Of a stretch of 64,000 nucleotides of DNA, positions 27,307-35,663 are shown one piece after another. Both the position numbers and the translations under genes were made by a program. This DNA is from Xanthomonas hortorum (GTDB lineage Bacteria; Pseudomonadota; Gammaproteobacteria; Xanthomonadales; Xanthomonadaceae): assembly GCF_024339125.1 (NCBI RefSeq), contig NZ_CP101417.1, forward strand, positions 4,599,001 to 4,663,000. The letters are read 5' to 3'. Below the pieces are notes generated by a model. That model did no database searches. It was not told where the DNA came from and was given only the letters and a program-made list of their open reading frames with translations. Each line of letters starts with the position of its first letter. The first letter of the stretch is position 1.

Positions 27307-27927
27307 TCACGGCGTCGGCGCGTACGCCGACAGCGACACCGGCTTGCGCGGATCGGCCTTGATCTCGGTGTGCTCGCTCATCCGCATCGCCTCGGCATCA
27401 GGCCTGTCATCGGTATTCATTTCCCAGCTTTCCGTCACACGCTTGTGGAAAAAGAACCCACCGCGGGCACGGTCGTAGCGGAAGGTGATGTAGTCGGTCC
27501 AATGCTGCCCGCACGACACGCCATTCTGTACGGTGAAATACGCGCCCTTCGCCACCAAGCCTTCTTCGCCATCCAGAAACGGATCGCACTGGCCGCCTTC
27601 GTCGGCCTTGAAGATCACCCGCGTATTGCGCCCGGCTTCGACAAAGCCACCGTCCGCGTTCGCCACCAACACCAGCAAGGTGCGCGCAGGCGCAGCACGC
27701 CCGCTGGAGCGCAGCGCATCCAATGTGCCTTCAGACGAGGCGCGCAGGGCCACCACATAATCCTGCCGGCCGTCTCCAGTCAGATCCGCAGTGGCAACGC
27801 CGATCACCGTCTGCCCGGCAGGCAGCAACTTTGACGCATTGGCAGGCAGCGTGGACGCGCCACACGGCACGGCCGCGGCCAGTGCCATTGCCATTGCCAT
27901 TGCCAACCACCAGTGGTGTTTCGTCAT
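27307..27927 (-). CDS. Exported hypothetical protein with FG-GAP-like segment
   Basis: The 206-residue product has a signal peptide (residues 1-24) containing an MAMAMA tract encoded by a tandem GCCATT repeat. VATADLTGDGRQDYVVAL resembles an FG-GAP/EF-like calcium-binding repeat. Two cysteines (in GGQCDP and NGVSCGQ) may form a disulphide. It is convergent with the methyltransferase gene, ending 16 bp away. Function unknown. Confidence 0.65.
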   Translation of the reverse strand: MTKHHWWLAMAMAMALAAAVPCGASTLPANASKLLPAGQTVIGVATADLTGDGRQDYVVALRASSEGTLDALRSSGRAAPARTLLVLVANADGGFVEAGRNTRVIFKADEGGQCDPFLDGEEGLVAKGAYFTVQNGVSCGQHWTDYITFRYDRARGGFFFHKRVTESWEMNTDDRPDAEAMRMSEHTEIKADPRKPVSLSAYAPTP

Positions 27928-28084
27928 TGCCGTTCCTTCGTCTGATCAAGCCCACAAGCATACCCGGCCATGCAGGCTCCTCGACCGGTGATGCGTTGCG
28001 GAGTACCACGCGCTGCAGCGCCACAGGCGACTGAGCACCACCTGCGCACAGCCAACAACTCACACACCGTTGTGGCGGCGCTAG

Positions 28085-29243
28085 GGAACCTCTGAACAAC
28101 GCACCACAGATACGCGACACTACCCGCCTGATGTTGAGGAGTGATCCATGCAACTGACGTTCGGTGACGCTGAGGGCCTGGGCAAGCGCAAGCAGACCCG
28201 GCGCGAGATCTTTCTGGCCGAGATGGAGCAGGTGGTTCCGTGGCAGCAACTGCTCGGTCTGATCGCGCCGCACTATCCGGTATCGGGCCGGCCAGGTCGG
28301 CAGCCGTACGCACTGGCGACGATGTTGCGGATTCATCTGCTGCAGCAGTGGTATGCGCTGAGCGATCCGGCGATGGAAGAAGCACTGCACGAGATCCCGA
28401 CCTTGCGGCGGTTTGCCCAGCTCGGTGGCTTGGACAACGTTCCGGACGAGACCACGATTCTCAACTTTCGGCGCCTGCTGGAGACCCATGGCCTTGCCGC
28501 GCGGATGCTGGAAGCGGTCAACGCGCATCTGGCGCGCAAGGGCCAGAGCCTGCGGTCGGGCACGATCGTCGATGCGACGCTGATCGCGGCGCCCAGTTCG
28601 ACCAAGAATGCCGACAACGCGCGCGACCCTGAGATGCATCAGACCAAGAAGGGCAATCAGTGGTATTTCGGGATGAAGGCGCACATCGGCGTGGATGAAT
28701 TTTCCGGGTTGGTGCACCACGTCCATTGCACAGCCGCCAACGTCGCCGATGTCACGGTGATGCACACGTTGCTGCATGGCAAAGAAGACAGCGTGTTCGG
28801 CGATAGCGGCTACACCGGTGCGGACAAACGCGAAGAACTGCAGGCCTGCAAGGCTGCATTCTTCATCGCCGCCAGGCCCTCGACGATGCAAGCCCTCGGC
28901 AACAAACGCGAGCGTGCTCGGGAAAGACGTTGGGAACACTTCAAGGCCAGCGTGCGCGCGAAGGTGGAGCATCCATTCCGGGTGATCAAGCGCCAGTTCG
29001 GCTACACCAAGGTCCGCTATCGCGGCCTGGCCAAGAACACCGCGCAGGTGCTGACCTTGTTTGCGCTATCGAACCTGTGGATGAAGCGAAAGCAGTTACT
29101 GCCGACGATGGGGAGCGTGCGCCTGTAACCCGGGCAACACCCTGCAAACGCGCCGGAAACGGCAAAAAAATCGAGGATCTGAGCGCCGTCAGCCTGGTCG
29201 ATGTGGTTAGGCTCATCCTCCGATGCCGTTGATCAGACCATCC
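28085..29243 (+). mobile_element. IS5-family insertion sequence (IS5 group)
   Basis: The element is bounded by direct repeats CTAG (28081-28084 and 29244-29247). The left end is GGAACCTCTGAACAAC and the right end GTTGATCAGACCATCC; the latter matches the inverted left end at 12 of 16 positions. It holds one transposase gene. The divergent right end suggests decay or recombination. Confidence 0.75.
28148..29128 (+). CDS. IS5-family transposase
   Basis: The 326-residue DDE transposase has an N-terminal DUF772 domain (MLRIHLLQQWYALSDPAMEE) and DDE residues in IVDATLIAAPSS, GDSGYTG and the C-terminal VEHPFRVIKRQFG (R-x3-E/K region). The frame is intact, so it may be active in trans. An ATGTTGAGGAG ribosome site lies upstream. 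Confidence 0.93.
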   Translation: MQLTFGDAEGLGKRKQTRREIFLAEMEQVVPWQQLLGLIAPHYPVSGRPGRQPYALATMLRIHLLQQWYALSDPAMEEALHEIPTLRRFAQLGGLDNVPDETTILNFRRLLETHGLAARMLEAVNAHLARKGQSLRSGTIVDATLIAAPSSTKNADNARDPEMHQTKKGNQWYFGMKAHIGVDEFSGLVHHVHCTAANVADVTVMHTLLHGKEDSVFGDSGYTGADKREELQACKAAFFIAARPSTMQALGNKRERARERRWEHFKASVRAKVEHPFRVIKRQFGYTKVRYRGLAKNTAQVLTLFALSNLWMKRKQLLPTMGSVRL

Positions 29244-29510
29244 CTAGGTCTCGCGAACCCGGTATTCCTTCGGATCCAGAAACTCCGCCAGGCAGGAGCC
29301 GACGCGCAGCGCCTGCTCACGCGCATCGCCGCGATACTCGCCCTGCCCGGCGCCCTCGATCGTGGCCACTGGCGACGCGCGGTCGCGGTGGTAGACGAAC
29401 GCGGTCGAGAGCCACAACGTCGCGCCAGGCGCCTGGCTTTCCAACGTCTCCACGCGGAACTCACCGCAATAGCCATGAATCAACGTGCGTCGAAGTGTCT
29501 TGTGCGTCAT
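29244..29510 (-). CDS. Hypothetical protein, 3' end probably cut by IS element
   Basis: The 88-residue product has no recognised domain; it contains GYCGEFRVETLESQ and WLSTAFVYHRDRASP. The stop TAG is provided by the CTAG duplication at the IS boundary, so the original protein may have been longer. A GTG at 29528 is an alternative start. It lies in the same direction as the XRE-ImmA genes but about 130 bp beyond the next small frame. Confidence 0.45.
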   Translation of the reverse strand: MTHKTLRRTLIHGYCGEFRVETLESQAPGATLWLSTAFVYHRDRASPVATIEGAGQGEYRGDAREQALRVGSCLAEFLDPKEYRVRET

Positions 29511-29638
29511 GCGCGCAAGTATCGCCACGCGCAGTTGAAGATCACGTGGAAATAGATTGCATCGCGCAAACGAAAGATCTGCGCAGACGCCTAATCATAC
29601 CGAACAAACGCGCTAGTCTGCGTCGACACGTGATCACA

Positions 29639-29842
29639 TCAGAGCAGTCGAATTTCCCAGGGCTTGAACTGCGCACACCAATCGGGCGTCAAGCGCCGGT
29701 CATCCCGCAGCCCCTCTATGTTTCCTTCGGCGAACGGAATGCGCGCCAGAACCGGAAGTGGCTTATTGCGCTTAAAGATGACCAGAATTTTTCCCTGACG
29801 CCAGAGATACTTCAGGCGCGAGTCGCTCAGATCCTGTGACAA
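29639..29842 (-). CDS. Small hypothetical protein, 67 aa
   Basis: A TTG-started frame follows the 82-residue gene after 20 bp. The product contains LWRQGKILVIFKRNKPLPVL and ends DWCAQFKPWEIRLL. There is no family match I recognise. Its reading frame is open further upstream, so the start is unsure. It may be the last gene of the XRE-ImmA operon. Confidence 0.4.
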   Translation of the reverse strand: MSQDLSDSRLKYLWRQGKILVIFKRNKPLPVLARIPFAEGNIEGLRDDRRLTPDWCAQFKPWEIRLL

Positions 29843-29862
29843 GAGGGACTCGACACCCTGGA

Positions 29863-30111
29863 TCAGCGCTGCTTGTTGGCTTGGGACAGAACCGAAGCCG
29901 CCAGTTCTTTCGTCTCTTTGGCGTACCGGTCGCTGGCTAAAACGCGTGCAGCCTTATCTTCCATCTGGGCACCGGTCTGTTTGTCGCCGCTGCGCTGAGA
30001 CAGTGCGGAGGCGGCCAGGCTCTTGGCCACTTGCGACGAACTGCTGCTTTGCAGCGTTTCAGACGCCAGCCGACCAACTCGTGAGGACGTCTGCTTTGTG
30101 TTCTTGGACAT
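29863..30111 (-). CDS. Small Ser/Lys/Ala-rich protein downstream of ImmA gene
   Basis: The 82-residue product is hydrophilic and helical-looking. It has two similar Ala-rich segments, VAKSLAASALSQRSGDKQTG and ETKELAASVLSQANK, suggesting an internal repeat. A GGAGCAGCG ribosome site precedes the ATG at 30111, 16 bp after the ImmA gene stop. I do not recognise a named function; genes of this type are seen beside COG2856 regulators in genomic islands. Confidence 0.6.
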   Translation of the reverse strand: MSKNTKQTSSRVGRLASETLQSSSSSQVAKSLAASALSQRSGDKQTGAQMEDKAARVLASDRYAKETKELAASVLSQANKQR

Positions 30112-30127
30112 CGCTGCTCCTTTCACA

Positions 30128-31336
30128 TCAGGATTTGGAGAGGGGCCGGAATGGCACCACCTTGTTGCCTTGGGCTGGTTGGCCTTCAACCTGCTTCTGG
30201 GTTGCTTTGAGTCGCGCAAACTCCACGACATTGGTTTTGCCCTGGAAGTAGCCTTCGGGCAATCCTGCGAGTGCTTCCACGTCGCCCGCAGCCAGTCCGA
30301 TATGCCTCGGGATGGCTTCCAAAGGCATGACCTTCTCTTCAACCAACAGATCGATGGTGCGACGAAGCAAACGTGGCTGCTCTGGTCGACGATCCTCGTC
30401 TCCGGGTTCTGATTTCGCGCCCCACCGGGCAGAGCGACGCTTGAAAAGCATCAGAGCACCATCTTCATCCAGCATCTCAAGTGCCTTGAGCCGCATGATG
30501 ATCGCCGCGGCCGACACGCCCCAACGGCGCTTCAGCAGCAACAGGTCATCCAGAGTCGGTGGCACGCGAACTTCGCTGGCGAACGTTTCAGCGGGTAGCA
30601 AAAAAGCGCCTGCGAAACGGTGTGCCTGTGCTTCCATCATTTTATGGCGCGCGTTGTCTGTCGTGCGCTGAATGTAACGATGCAGGATTAGATGCCCGAC
30701 CTCGTGGGCAAGATCGAAGCGACTGCGGTACCCATTGTTTTTGTCGGCGGACAACAGGATGAGCGGTCGCCCCAATGCTTCACTCCATGCCGACAGCCCT
30801 TCGATCTGAGCGATGCCGGTTTCTTCCCTCACGACAATCACCCCTGCGCCTTCCACTGCGAGCGCCAAGTCTTGAATCGCCGAACGGCCCAAGCGCCACA
30901 GATCCCGGCATTCGCTGGCAGCCTTCTCGATGTCCTCGTTAGTGATCTCTTCTGGATCGGTGTAATCGCGAGAGGGTAAATTGACATCGGGGTAGTCAAC
31001 GTACTCCATCAGGGCAGCCGCCACGTCTTGGGCCCACTCGAGGCGGGCCTCCAGCATGGCTCGTGCAGCGACGTGCGCTGACGCGTTGCTGCGAAAAAGC
31101 GGCAACGACAACTTCGCACCAGGCGTACGCGTAAACCATTCAGGCGTAACGTTGACCACGCCAGCAAGGCGTTCAAGCGCGTCACGCTCGGGCGCTTGCG
31201 TTCCTGCGCGCCACTTACTAATGGTCGCCGGAGACACATCGACCATTGAGGCCAGCTGGACTTGAGTCAGACGACGGGCCGCAAGAATTTGGCTAAGTCG
31301 GTCTTTCTGAAATCCTTGTACACCGCCCCTGCTCAT
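30128..31336 (-). CDS. XRE-ImmA/IrrE (COG2856) regulator-metallopeptidase
   Basis: The 402-residue protein has an XRE helix-turn-helix at about 12-62 (LTQVQLASMVDVSPATISKW) and an ImmA/IrrE zinc peptidase domain with HEVGH at 211-215. Such fusions bind DNA and cleave a repressor or antitoxin in stress, phage or mobile-element circuits. The start overlaps the upstream gene stop as ATGA. The paired TTTCGCTWAAAAGG repeats before the operon are candidate operators. Confidence 0.88.
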   Translation of the reverse strand: MSRGGVQGFQKDRLSQILAARRLTQVQLASMVDVSPATISKWRAGTQAPERDALERLAGVVNVTPEWFTRTPGAKLSLPLFRSNASAHVAARAMLEARLEWAQDVAAALMEYVDYPDVNLPSRDYTDPEEITNEDIEKAASECRDLWRLGRSAIQDLALAVEGAGVIVVREETGIAQIEGLSAWSEALGRPLILLSADKNNGYRSRFDLAHEVGHLILHRYIQRTTDNARHKMMEAQAHRFAGAFLLPAETFASEVRVPPTLDDLLLLKRRWGVSAAAIIMRLKALEMLDEDGALMLFKRRSARWGAKSEPGDEDRRPEQPRLLRRTIDLLVEEKVMPLEAIPRHIGLAAGDVEALAGLPEGYFQGKTNVVEFARLKATQKQVEGQPAQGNKVVPFRPLSKS

Positions 31337-31989
31337 GATCCTGTTCCGTCTTTGTCTTGTTGTTTGCCAATGTTCTTCTTCAGCTTCGGCACAGCCAAAT
31401 CGTCCTGACCTGCTGACGGCTGCTGGTCGTAGCGCTTGATAAATGCGTCAATGGATTCCCGGAAAAGCCAGTCTTGCATGTGGCGATCTGGGACCGCGAT
31501 TTCGATGGAGACAGGTGTGTCCGGCTGGCTGCACAACGATCCTGCAAAGCAGGCCACAACGAACACGACCGCTTGGGATGGCTCCACGTAGCCTGAAAAG
31601 AGTCCGGGTTGAACCAGTGGCTCGATGGCTGCGTTCGCCAGGGACATCTGTTTTCGGGTTTCGCTACGCCGCCCGCTATTCCAGACCCCATACTTGGTAT
31701 TGAACCGTGCCAAGGTGAATATCCCCGACCGGCCTGTGACGATCTGATTGCCGCGTAGCGGTGAAGGAGATGCGTCTGCAACGGCGAGTGCGCGATGGAA
31801 GGACTCGTTTATATGGAAGTGGCGTAACTGCCCCACCACGCTAGGCAAGTGCCCGTCGTCCATCCCTCGCGCTGCAGCATAGGCACGTTGAGCGCCGACC
31901 AGATTGGCCTCTTCGAGGCCCATAACAAGCTCACGCGGAATATTCCTCACAAGCAGGTCGTGGATCGTTTCTTGGTTAGGCTGGGCCAT
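31333..31989 (-). CDS. Hypothetical protein, first gene of XRE-ImmA operon
   Basis: The 218-residue product has no domain I recognise. It contains HFHINESFHRAL, TLARFNTKYGVWNSGRRSE and SIEIAVPDRHMQDWLF, and a charged tail. It overlaps the XRE-ImmA gene by 4 bp, so the two are almost surely co-translated and may interact; it could be the ImmA target, a toxin or an effector. The ATG at 31989 has an upstream GAGGA; a TTG at 31995 is possible. Confidence 0.6.
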   Translation of the reverse strand: MAQPNQETIHDLLVRNIPRELVMGLEEANLVGAQRAYAAARGMDDGHLPSVVGQLRHFHINESFHRALAVADASPSPLRGNQIVTGRSGIFTLARFNTKYGVWNSGRRSETRKQMSLANAAIEPLVQPGLFSGYVEPSQAVVFVVACFAGSLCSQPDTPVSIEIAVPDRHMQDWLFRESIDAFIKRYDQQPSAGQDDLAVPKLKKNIGKQQDKDGTGS

Positions 31990-32005
31990 CGACAACCGTC
32001 CTCGG

Positions 32006-32051
32006 ATTTCGCTAAAAAGGATTCTATCTTATATTAATTTCGCTTAAAAGG
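32006..32051 (-). promoter_or_regulatory. Candidate XRE operator: paired direct repeats and AT-rich promoter
   Basis: ATTTCGCTAAAAAGG (32006-32020) and ATTTCGCTTAAAAGG (32037-32051) are 14/15 identical direct repeats spaced 31 bp, three helical turns. Between them lies AT-rich sequence holding, on the minus strand, a TATAAGAT-like -10. This suits autoregulation by the XRE protein of the same operon. The gap 32052-32213 holds no other gene. Confidence 0.55.
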
Positions 32052-32180
32052 TTTTCGTTTGGATGATGCTGCGATTGAAGCCATGATATCCCCGATTTGT
32101 AGCGTGCCCAGCGGATCGTCTGCCAGCACCTTTTATCAGGAGAACGTGGGTTGAATGTTTCGTTTTGTCCTCCATAATTT

Positions 32181-32196
32181 TTATTCGACGAAATAA
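32181..32196 (+). promoter_or_regulatory. Candidate AbiEi operator before abiE genes
   Basis: TTATTCGACGAAATAA is an imperfect inverted repeat just upstream of an ACATAAT -10-like element and the antitoxin ATG. AbiEi proteins autoregulate through inverted repeats in their promoter. Confidence 0.4.
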
Positions 32197-32213
32197 CGGA
32201 ACATAATCCTCTC

Positions 32214-32819
32214 ATGCTCTCCAGTACCCACAATCAGCGCGTCCTCGATCTGGCCAGCCAGAAAGGGCTACTGCGTGCCAGCGATCTGGAAGCCATCAGT
32301 GCGCCCCGCGTCGTTCTGACGCGTATGACCGCTGCGGGTCTACTGGAGAAGGTAGGGCGTGGCCTGTACCGCCTGCCGGATGCACAGATTTCGGAATTTG
32401 AGAGTCTGGGCACCATTGCAACCAAGGCACCCCAAGCGGTGTTCTGCCTACTTACAGCGCTGCAGTTTCATGAGCTGACCACGGAGCTGCCGCGTCAGAT
32501 CTGGATCGCCATGCCTCGTGGCAGCCACCCGCCCCGTGTCGACTACCCGCCCGTCAAATTGGTGCAGTTCACGGGTGATGCCTACTCGGCAGGAATTGAC
32601 GAAGTCGAACGTGACGGCGTCAGGCTCCGGGTGTACAGCGCAGCCAAGACTGTGGCGGACTGCTTCAAGCACCGCAACAAGATCGGGCTGGATGTGGCGC
32701 TGGAGGCGCTGAAGGACGCCCGGGCGCGCAACAAGGCATCCGTCGACGACATCTGGCGTTTCGCCAAGATATGTCGCGTGGCCAACGTGATGCGCCCCTA
32801 CCTGGAGAGCGTCGGATGA
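32214..32819 (+). CDS. abiEi: AbiEi-family antitoxin, type IV toxin-antitoxin
   Basis: The 201-residue protein has an N-terminal winged helix (LRASDLEAISAPRVVLTRMT, then GLLEKVGRGLYRLP) and the AbiEi C-terminal domain, including VRLRVYSAAKTVADCFKHRN. AbiEi is both repressor and antitoxin; in type IV systems it does not bind the toxin directly. It overlaps the toxin gene as ATGA. The pair is the cargo of the tRNA-Phe island and may give phage abortive infection. Confidence 0.9.
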   Translation: MLSSTHNQRVLDLASQKGLLRASDLEAISAPRVVLTRMTAAGLLEKVGRGLYRLPDAQISEFESLGTIATKAPQAVFCLLTALQFHELTTELPRQIWIAMPRGSHPPRVDYPPVKLVQFTGDAYSAGIDEVERDGVRLRVYSAAKTVADCFKHRNKIGLDVALEALKDARARNKASVDDIWRFAKICRVANVMRPYLESVG

Positions 32820-33679
32820 GTGCGGCCACCCCAAATGTCGCGGCGTCCGTCCGAGCGCGTCTACTCAATGTCGCCAAGGCGCAAGGCGTCGATTTCAATC
32901 AGGTGTTGGTGCGCTTTGCCTTGGAGCGCATTCTTTATCGGCTGACCAAGTCGCCGCACGCGGACCGTTTTCTGCTCAAAGGTGCGCTGCTGTTCACGCT
33001 CTGGTACGACATGCCACACCGGGCCACACGCGACGCCGATCTGTTGGGTTTCGGGGCAAGTGATCTGGAGTCAGTGGCCCAAGTATTTTGGGACATCGCA
33101 GCTGTGCCGGTCGACGACGGCATCGTGTTCGACCCAGCATCCGTCACGGTCGAGGAGATCCGCAAGGAAGCTGGCTACGGCGGGGTTCGCGTGATGATTG
33201 CGGGCGATCTGGCCAGAGCTCGCTGCAAGACCCAAATCGATGTCGGCTTCGGCGACGCCGTCACCCCGGCGCCTGTTGATTCGGTCTACCCAGTCCTGCT
33301 GGAGGAAATGCCCGCGCCACGGCTGCGGGCCTACCCAACGTACACCGTCGTCGCGGAAAAGCTCCACGCAATCGCATTGCTGGGCATGACCAACAGCCGC
33401 CTGAAGGACTACTTCGATCTGTCGGTGCTGTTGAAACGAGAAACTCTGGACACTGATCTGCTGGCCCAAGCGATCAACGCCACATTCGAAAGACGGGGTA
33501 TGGTGGTTCCTGACGCGTTGCCAGTCGGTTTGACGGACGAGTTTGCGCACGACGCTTCGCGCCAGGCGCTGTGGCTGGCATTTCTCAAGAAGAACGAACT
33601 CCCGCAAGAACCCTTGCACGCCATCGTTGGCCGCCTGAGCGTGGCATTGACACCCGCGTTGAACACCGTCGCTCGTTGA
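32816..33679 (+). CDS. abiEii: AbiEii-family nucleotidyltransferase toxin
   Basis: The 287-residue protein matches the AbiEii/AbiGii family: FLLKGALLF, the nucleotidyltransferase motif TRDADLLGFG, and the later TQIDVGFGD and EKLHAIALLGMTNSRLKDYF with the conserved Lys and Asp. It would transfer nucleotides to tRNA or another acceptor and block growth. The ATG at 32816 overlaps the antitoxin stop. All expected motifs are present, so it looks functional. Confidence 0.9.
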   Translation: MSAATPNVAASVRARLLNVAKAQGVDFNQVLVRFALERILYRLTKSPHADRFLLKGALLFTLWYDMPHRATRDADLLGFGASDLESVAQVFWDIAAVPVDDGIVFDPASVTVEEIRKEAGYGGVRVMIAGDLARARCKTQIDVGFGDAVTPAPVDSVYPVLLEEMPAPRLRAYPTYTVVAEKLHAIALLGMTNSRLKDYFDLSVLLKRETLDTDLLAQAINATFERRGMVVPDALPVGLTDEFAHDASRQALWLAFLKKNELPQEPLHAIVGRLSVALTPALNTVAR

Positions 33680-33757
33680 ACATCCCTTCATAGGGCAGCA
33701 GCTTTACGCCCTTCGCCACAGTTAGTGGCGTTCTCCATACGGACTTTGCATCGAGAC

Positions 33758-33898
33758 TGAACCGCCCCGAGAAGTTAGGAGGCTGTTTTGTTTCAGTCAC
33801 GCTGCTTCAGCATAACCGGCTTGTTGTCGATAGTGAGTCTCTTCGGCTGCTGCTGGAGGAATGTCCCCGATGCGCGCCAATAAGCGTCTGCGGTTGTA
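33758..33898 (-). pseudogene. IS3-family transposase orfB remnant, C-terminal part
   Basis: On the minus strand the sequence reads YNRRRLLARIGDIPPAAAEE then YRQQAGYAEAA, the usual IS3 OrfB C-terminus, and ends at an IS3-like terminus TGAACCGCCCCGAG (33758). It is separated from the rest of the gene by the IS427-type insertion. Confidence 0.75.
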
Positions 33899-33901
33899 CT
33901 A

Positions 33902-34715
33902 GGGCCTGTTAACACTAATGGCCCGAGCGATTAAACTATTGAGCATGGAGATCACGCCAGCACAATTTTCTCTGATCGAACACTGCCTGCCGGCGCAGCG
34001 CGGCAATGTCAGCATGACCAACCTGCAAGTGGTCAACGCCATCCTTTACGTTGCCGAGCATGGCTGCAAATGGCGCGGCCTACCCAAGCGCTTTGGCAAC
34101 TGGCATACGGTCTACACACGCATGAACCGTTGGGCCAAGGCGGGTGTGCTGGACCGGATGTTCGCCCAATTGCAGAAGTCCCAGATCGTGCGCATCAAAA
34201 TCGAAGCAGTCTCGCTGGACTCCACCAGCGTCAAGGTCCATCCCGATGGCACGGGTGCATTAAAAAAAACGGCCCGCAGGCCGTCGGCAAGTCCCGCGGT
34301 GGATGGAACACCAAGATTCATATGGTTGCCGCAGATGCTCGAACAGCCATCACCTTTGGATTGACGCCTGGCAACGTGCATGACGCACCTGCAGGCCGCG
34401 CGTTGCTTGAACACCTCGGGCCAGTGGAGCGGCCGATTCATTTGTTGATGGACCGTGCTTATGAAGGCAACGAAACCCGCCAGTTGGCGCTCGATCTTGG
34501 CTTCGTTCCGGTGGTTCCACCGAAATCCAATCGGGTCGAGCCTTGGGAATACAACCGGGAGATGTACAAGCGGCGCAACGAAGTAGAGAGACTGTTCCGT
34601 CGCTTGAAAGGCTACCGCCGGATTTTCTCGCGCTTCGAGAAGCTAGATGTCATGTTCCTTGGATTCCTCAGCTTCGTCCTAGTCGTTGATGGGCTTCGGA
34701 TGTGTTAACAGGCCC
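33902..34715 (+). mobile_element. IS427-group IS5-family element with CTAG/TA target duplication
   Basis: The ends are perfect inverted repeats GGGCCTGTTAACAC (left) and GTGTTAACAGGCCC (right). TA is duplicated at 33900-33901 and 34716-34717. The element is about 814 bp and interrupts the IS3 transposase remnant inside the codons for a DWVDYN motif, so it arrived after the IS3 element. Confidence 0.88.
33918..34708 (+). CDS. IS427-type transposase, orfA/orfB joined by frameshift
   Basis: OrfA (33918-34364) contains the N-terminal domain (NLQVVNAILYVAEHGCKWRG) and the first catalytic Asp in SLDSTSVKVH. The rest (ending 34708) lies in another frame: GLTPGNVHDA, MDRAYEGNETR and NEVERLFRRLKGYRRIFSRF. 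The switch is at an eight-A run (34262-34269), the site of programmed frameshifting in this IS group. The element is therefore probably functional, not broken. Confidence 0.85.
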
Positions 34716-34718
34716 TAG

Positions 34719-35095
34719 TCCACCCAATCCAGCGTGGTCAATTCCACGTCCTGGCGATTACGCTACGAACGTTGGTGTATCACCCCGGTCTTTAATCGTC
34801 TCGGCCGGCGCGTTGCACCCCAAGTGCAGGCTTCGCGCTCGTAGCTATCGCCCACGCTGCCCACCGACGGCTCAATCCCTGCTTCGCCCAGCCTCTCGGT
34901 GTAGCGGATCGAAACGTACTGCGCGCCGCAGTTAGAGTGGTCGATCAGACTGCATTCGGTTTGGGCGCCGCGCATGCAACGCCTGCTCCATTGCGTTTAC
35001 CACGAAATCCGTATGCGCAGTCGGCGAGACATTCCAGCCCATGATCCGCCGTGCGTACGCGTCGATCATAAAGGCCGCTTACACGAACCCGGACC
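34719..35095 (-). pseudogene. IS3-family transposase orfB remnant, integrase core
   Basis: Minus-strand translation gives FMIDAYARRIMGWNVSPTAH, then QYVSIRYTERLGEAGIEPSV and GSVGDSYE, the rve integrase core of IS3 OrfB including the DDE region. Frame breaks follow near 34830, and the 5' part is lost at the junction with the integrase fragment near 35095. The last residues (VELTTLDWVDY) continue in 33898-33758 across the IS insertion. Confidence 0.8.
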
Positions 35096-35640
35096 AGTGC
35101 TGGCGGAACGCTAGCGCGCCCTACCTCTTTGCCCTGGCTACCGGCTGGCGCAAGCAGAACGTTCTTCGGTTGGAATGGAGCCGAATCGATCTGCACCGCA
35201 AGGTAGCGTGGGTGGCAGGCAGCCAGGTAAAGGCGAAGCGCGCAATCGGTTCACCGCTCAACGACCAGGCAATGGCCGTGTTGGCAACACAAAAGGGCAA
35301 GCACCCGCGCTGGGTATTTCCGAACGACGAAGGCGAGCCGTACGACCGTGGCAACAACCACGGCTTCAAAGCGGCACAGCGGCGCGCGCGCATCGCGCCA
35401 TTGCGTTGGCACGACCTTCGGCACACATTGGCAAGCTGGCACGTCATGCCGGCACGTCGCTGCGATCGCTCATTGAGTTGGGCGGCTGGCGCTCGTACCA
35501 ATCCGTCTTGCGCTACGCTCACTTGTAGCCGGAACATCTGGCGATCGACGCAGCACGTTTACCGACTTTGGCAACTGGTGCAAAATCGGATCACATCAAT
35601 TGGAAGGCTGTTGGATCAGCAGCGGCTGAAAGGGGCGAGT
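35096..35640 (+). pseudogene. Tyrosine recombinase (phage-type integrase), C-terminal fragment with frameshift
   Basis: The sequence encodes FALATGWRKQNVLRLEWSRI (catalytic Arg region), WHDLRHTLASW (H-x2-R) and then, after a frameshift near 35445, SLRSLIELGGWRSYQSVLRY with the likely catalytic Tyr, followed by an in-frame TAG. The N-terminal arm and core domains are missing, replaced by the IS3 remnant. It sits 3' of tRNA-Phe and marks a defunct integrated island. Confidence 0.85.
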
Positions 35641-35663
35641 GCCCGCGCTGCAACGCTTAGAAA

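Noticed and set aside
33585..33800. 71-residue minus-strand frame downstream of AbiEii
   Set aside because: It overlaps the toxin 3' end and IS3 terminal sequence; I see nothing gene-like in 33680-33757.
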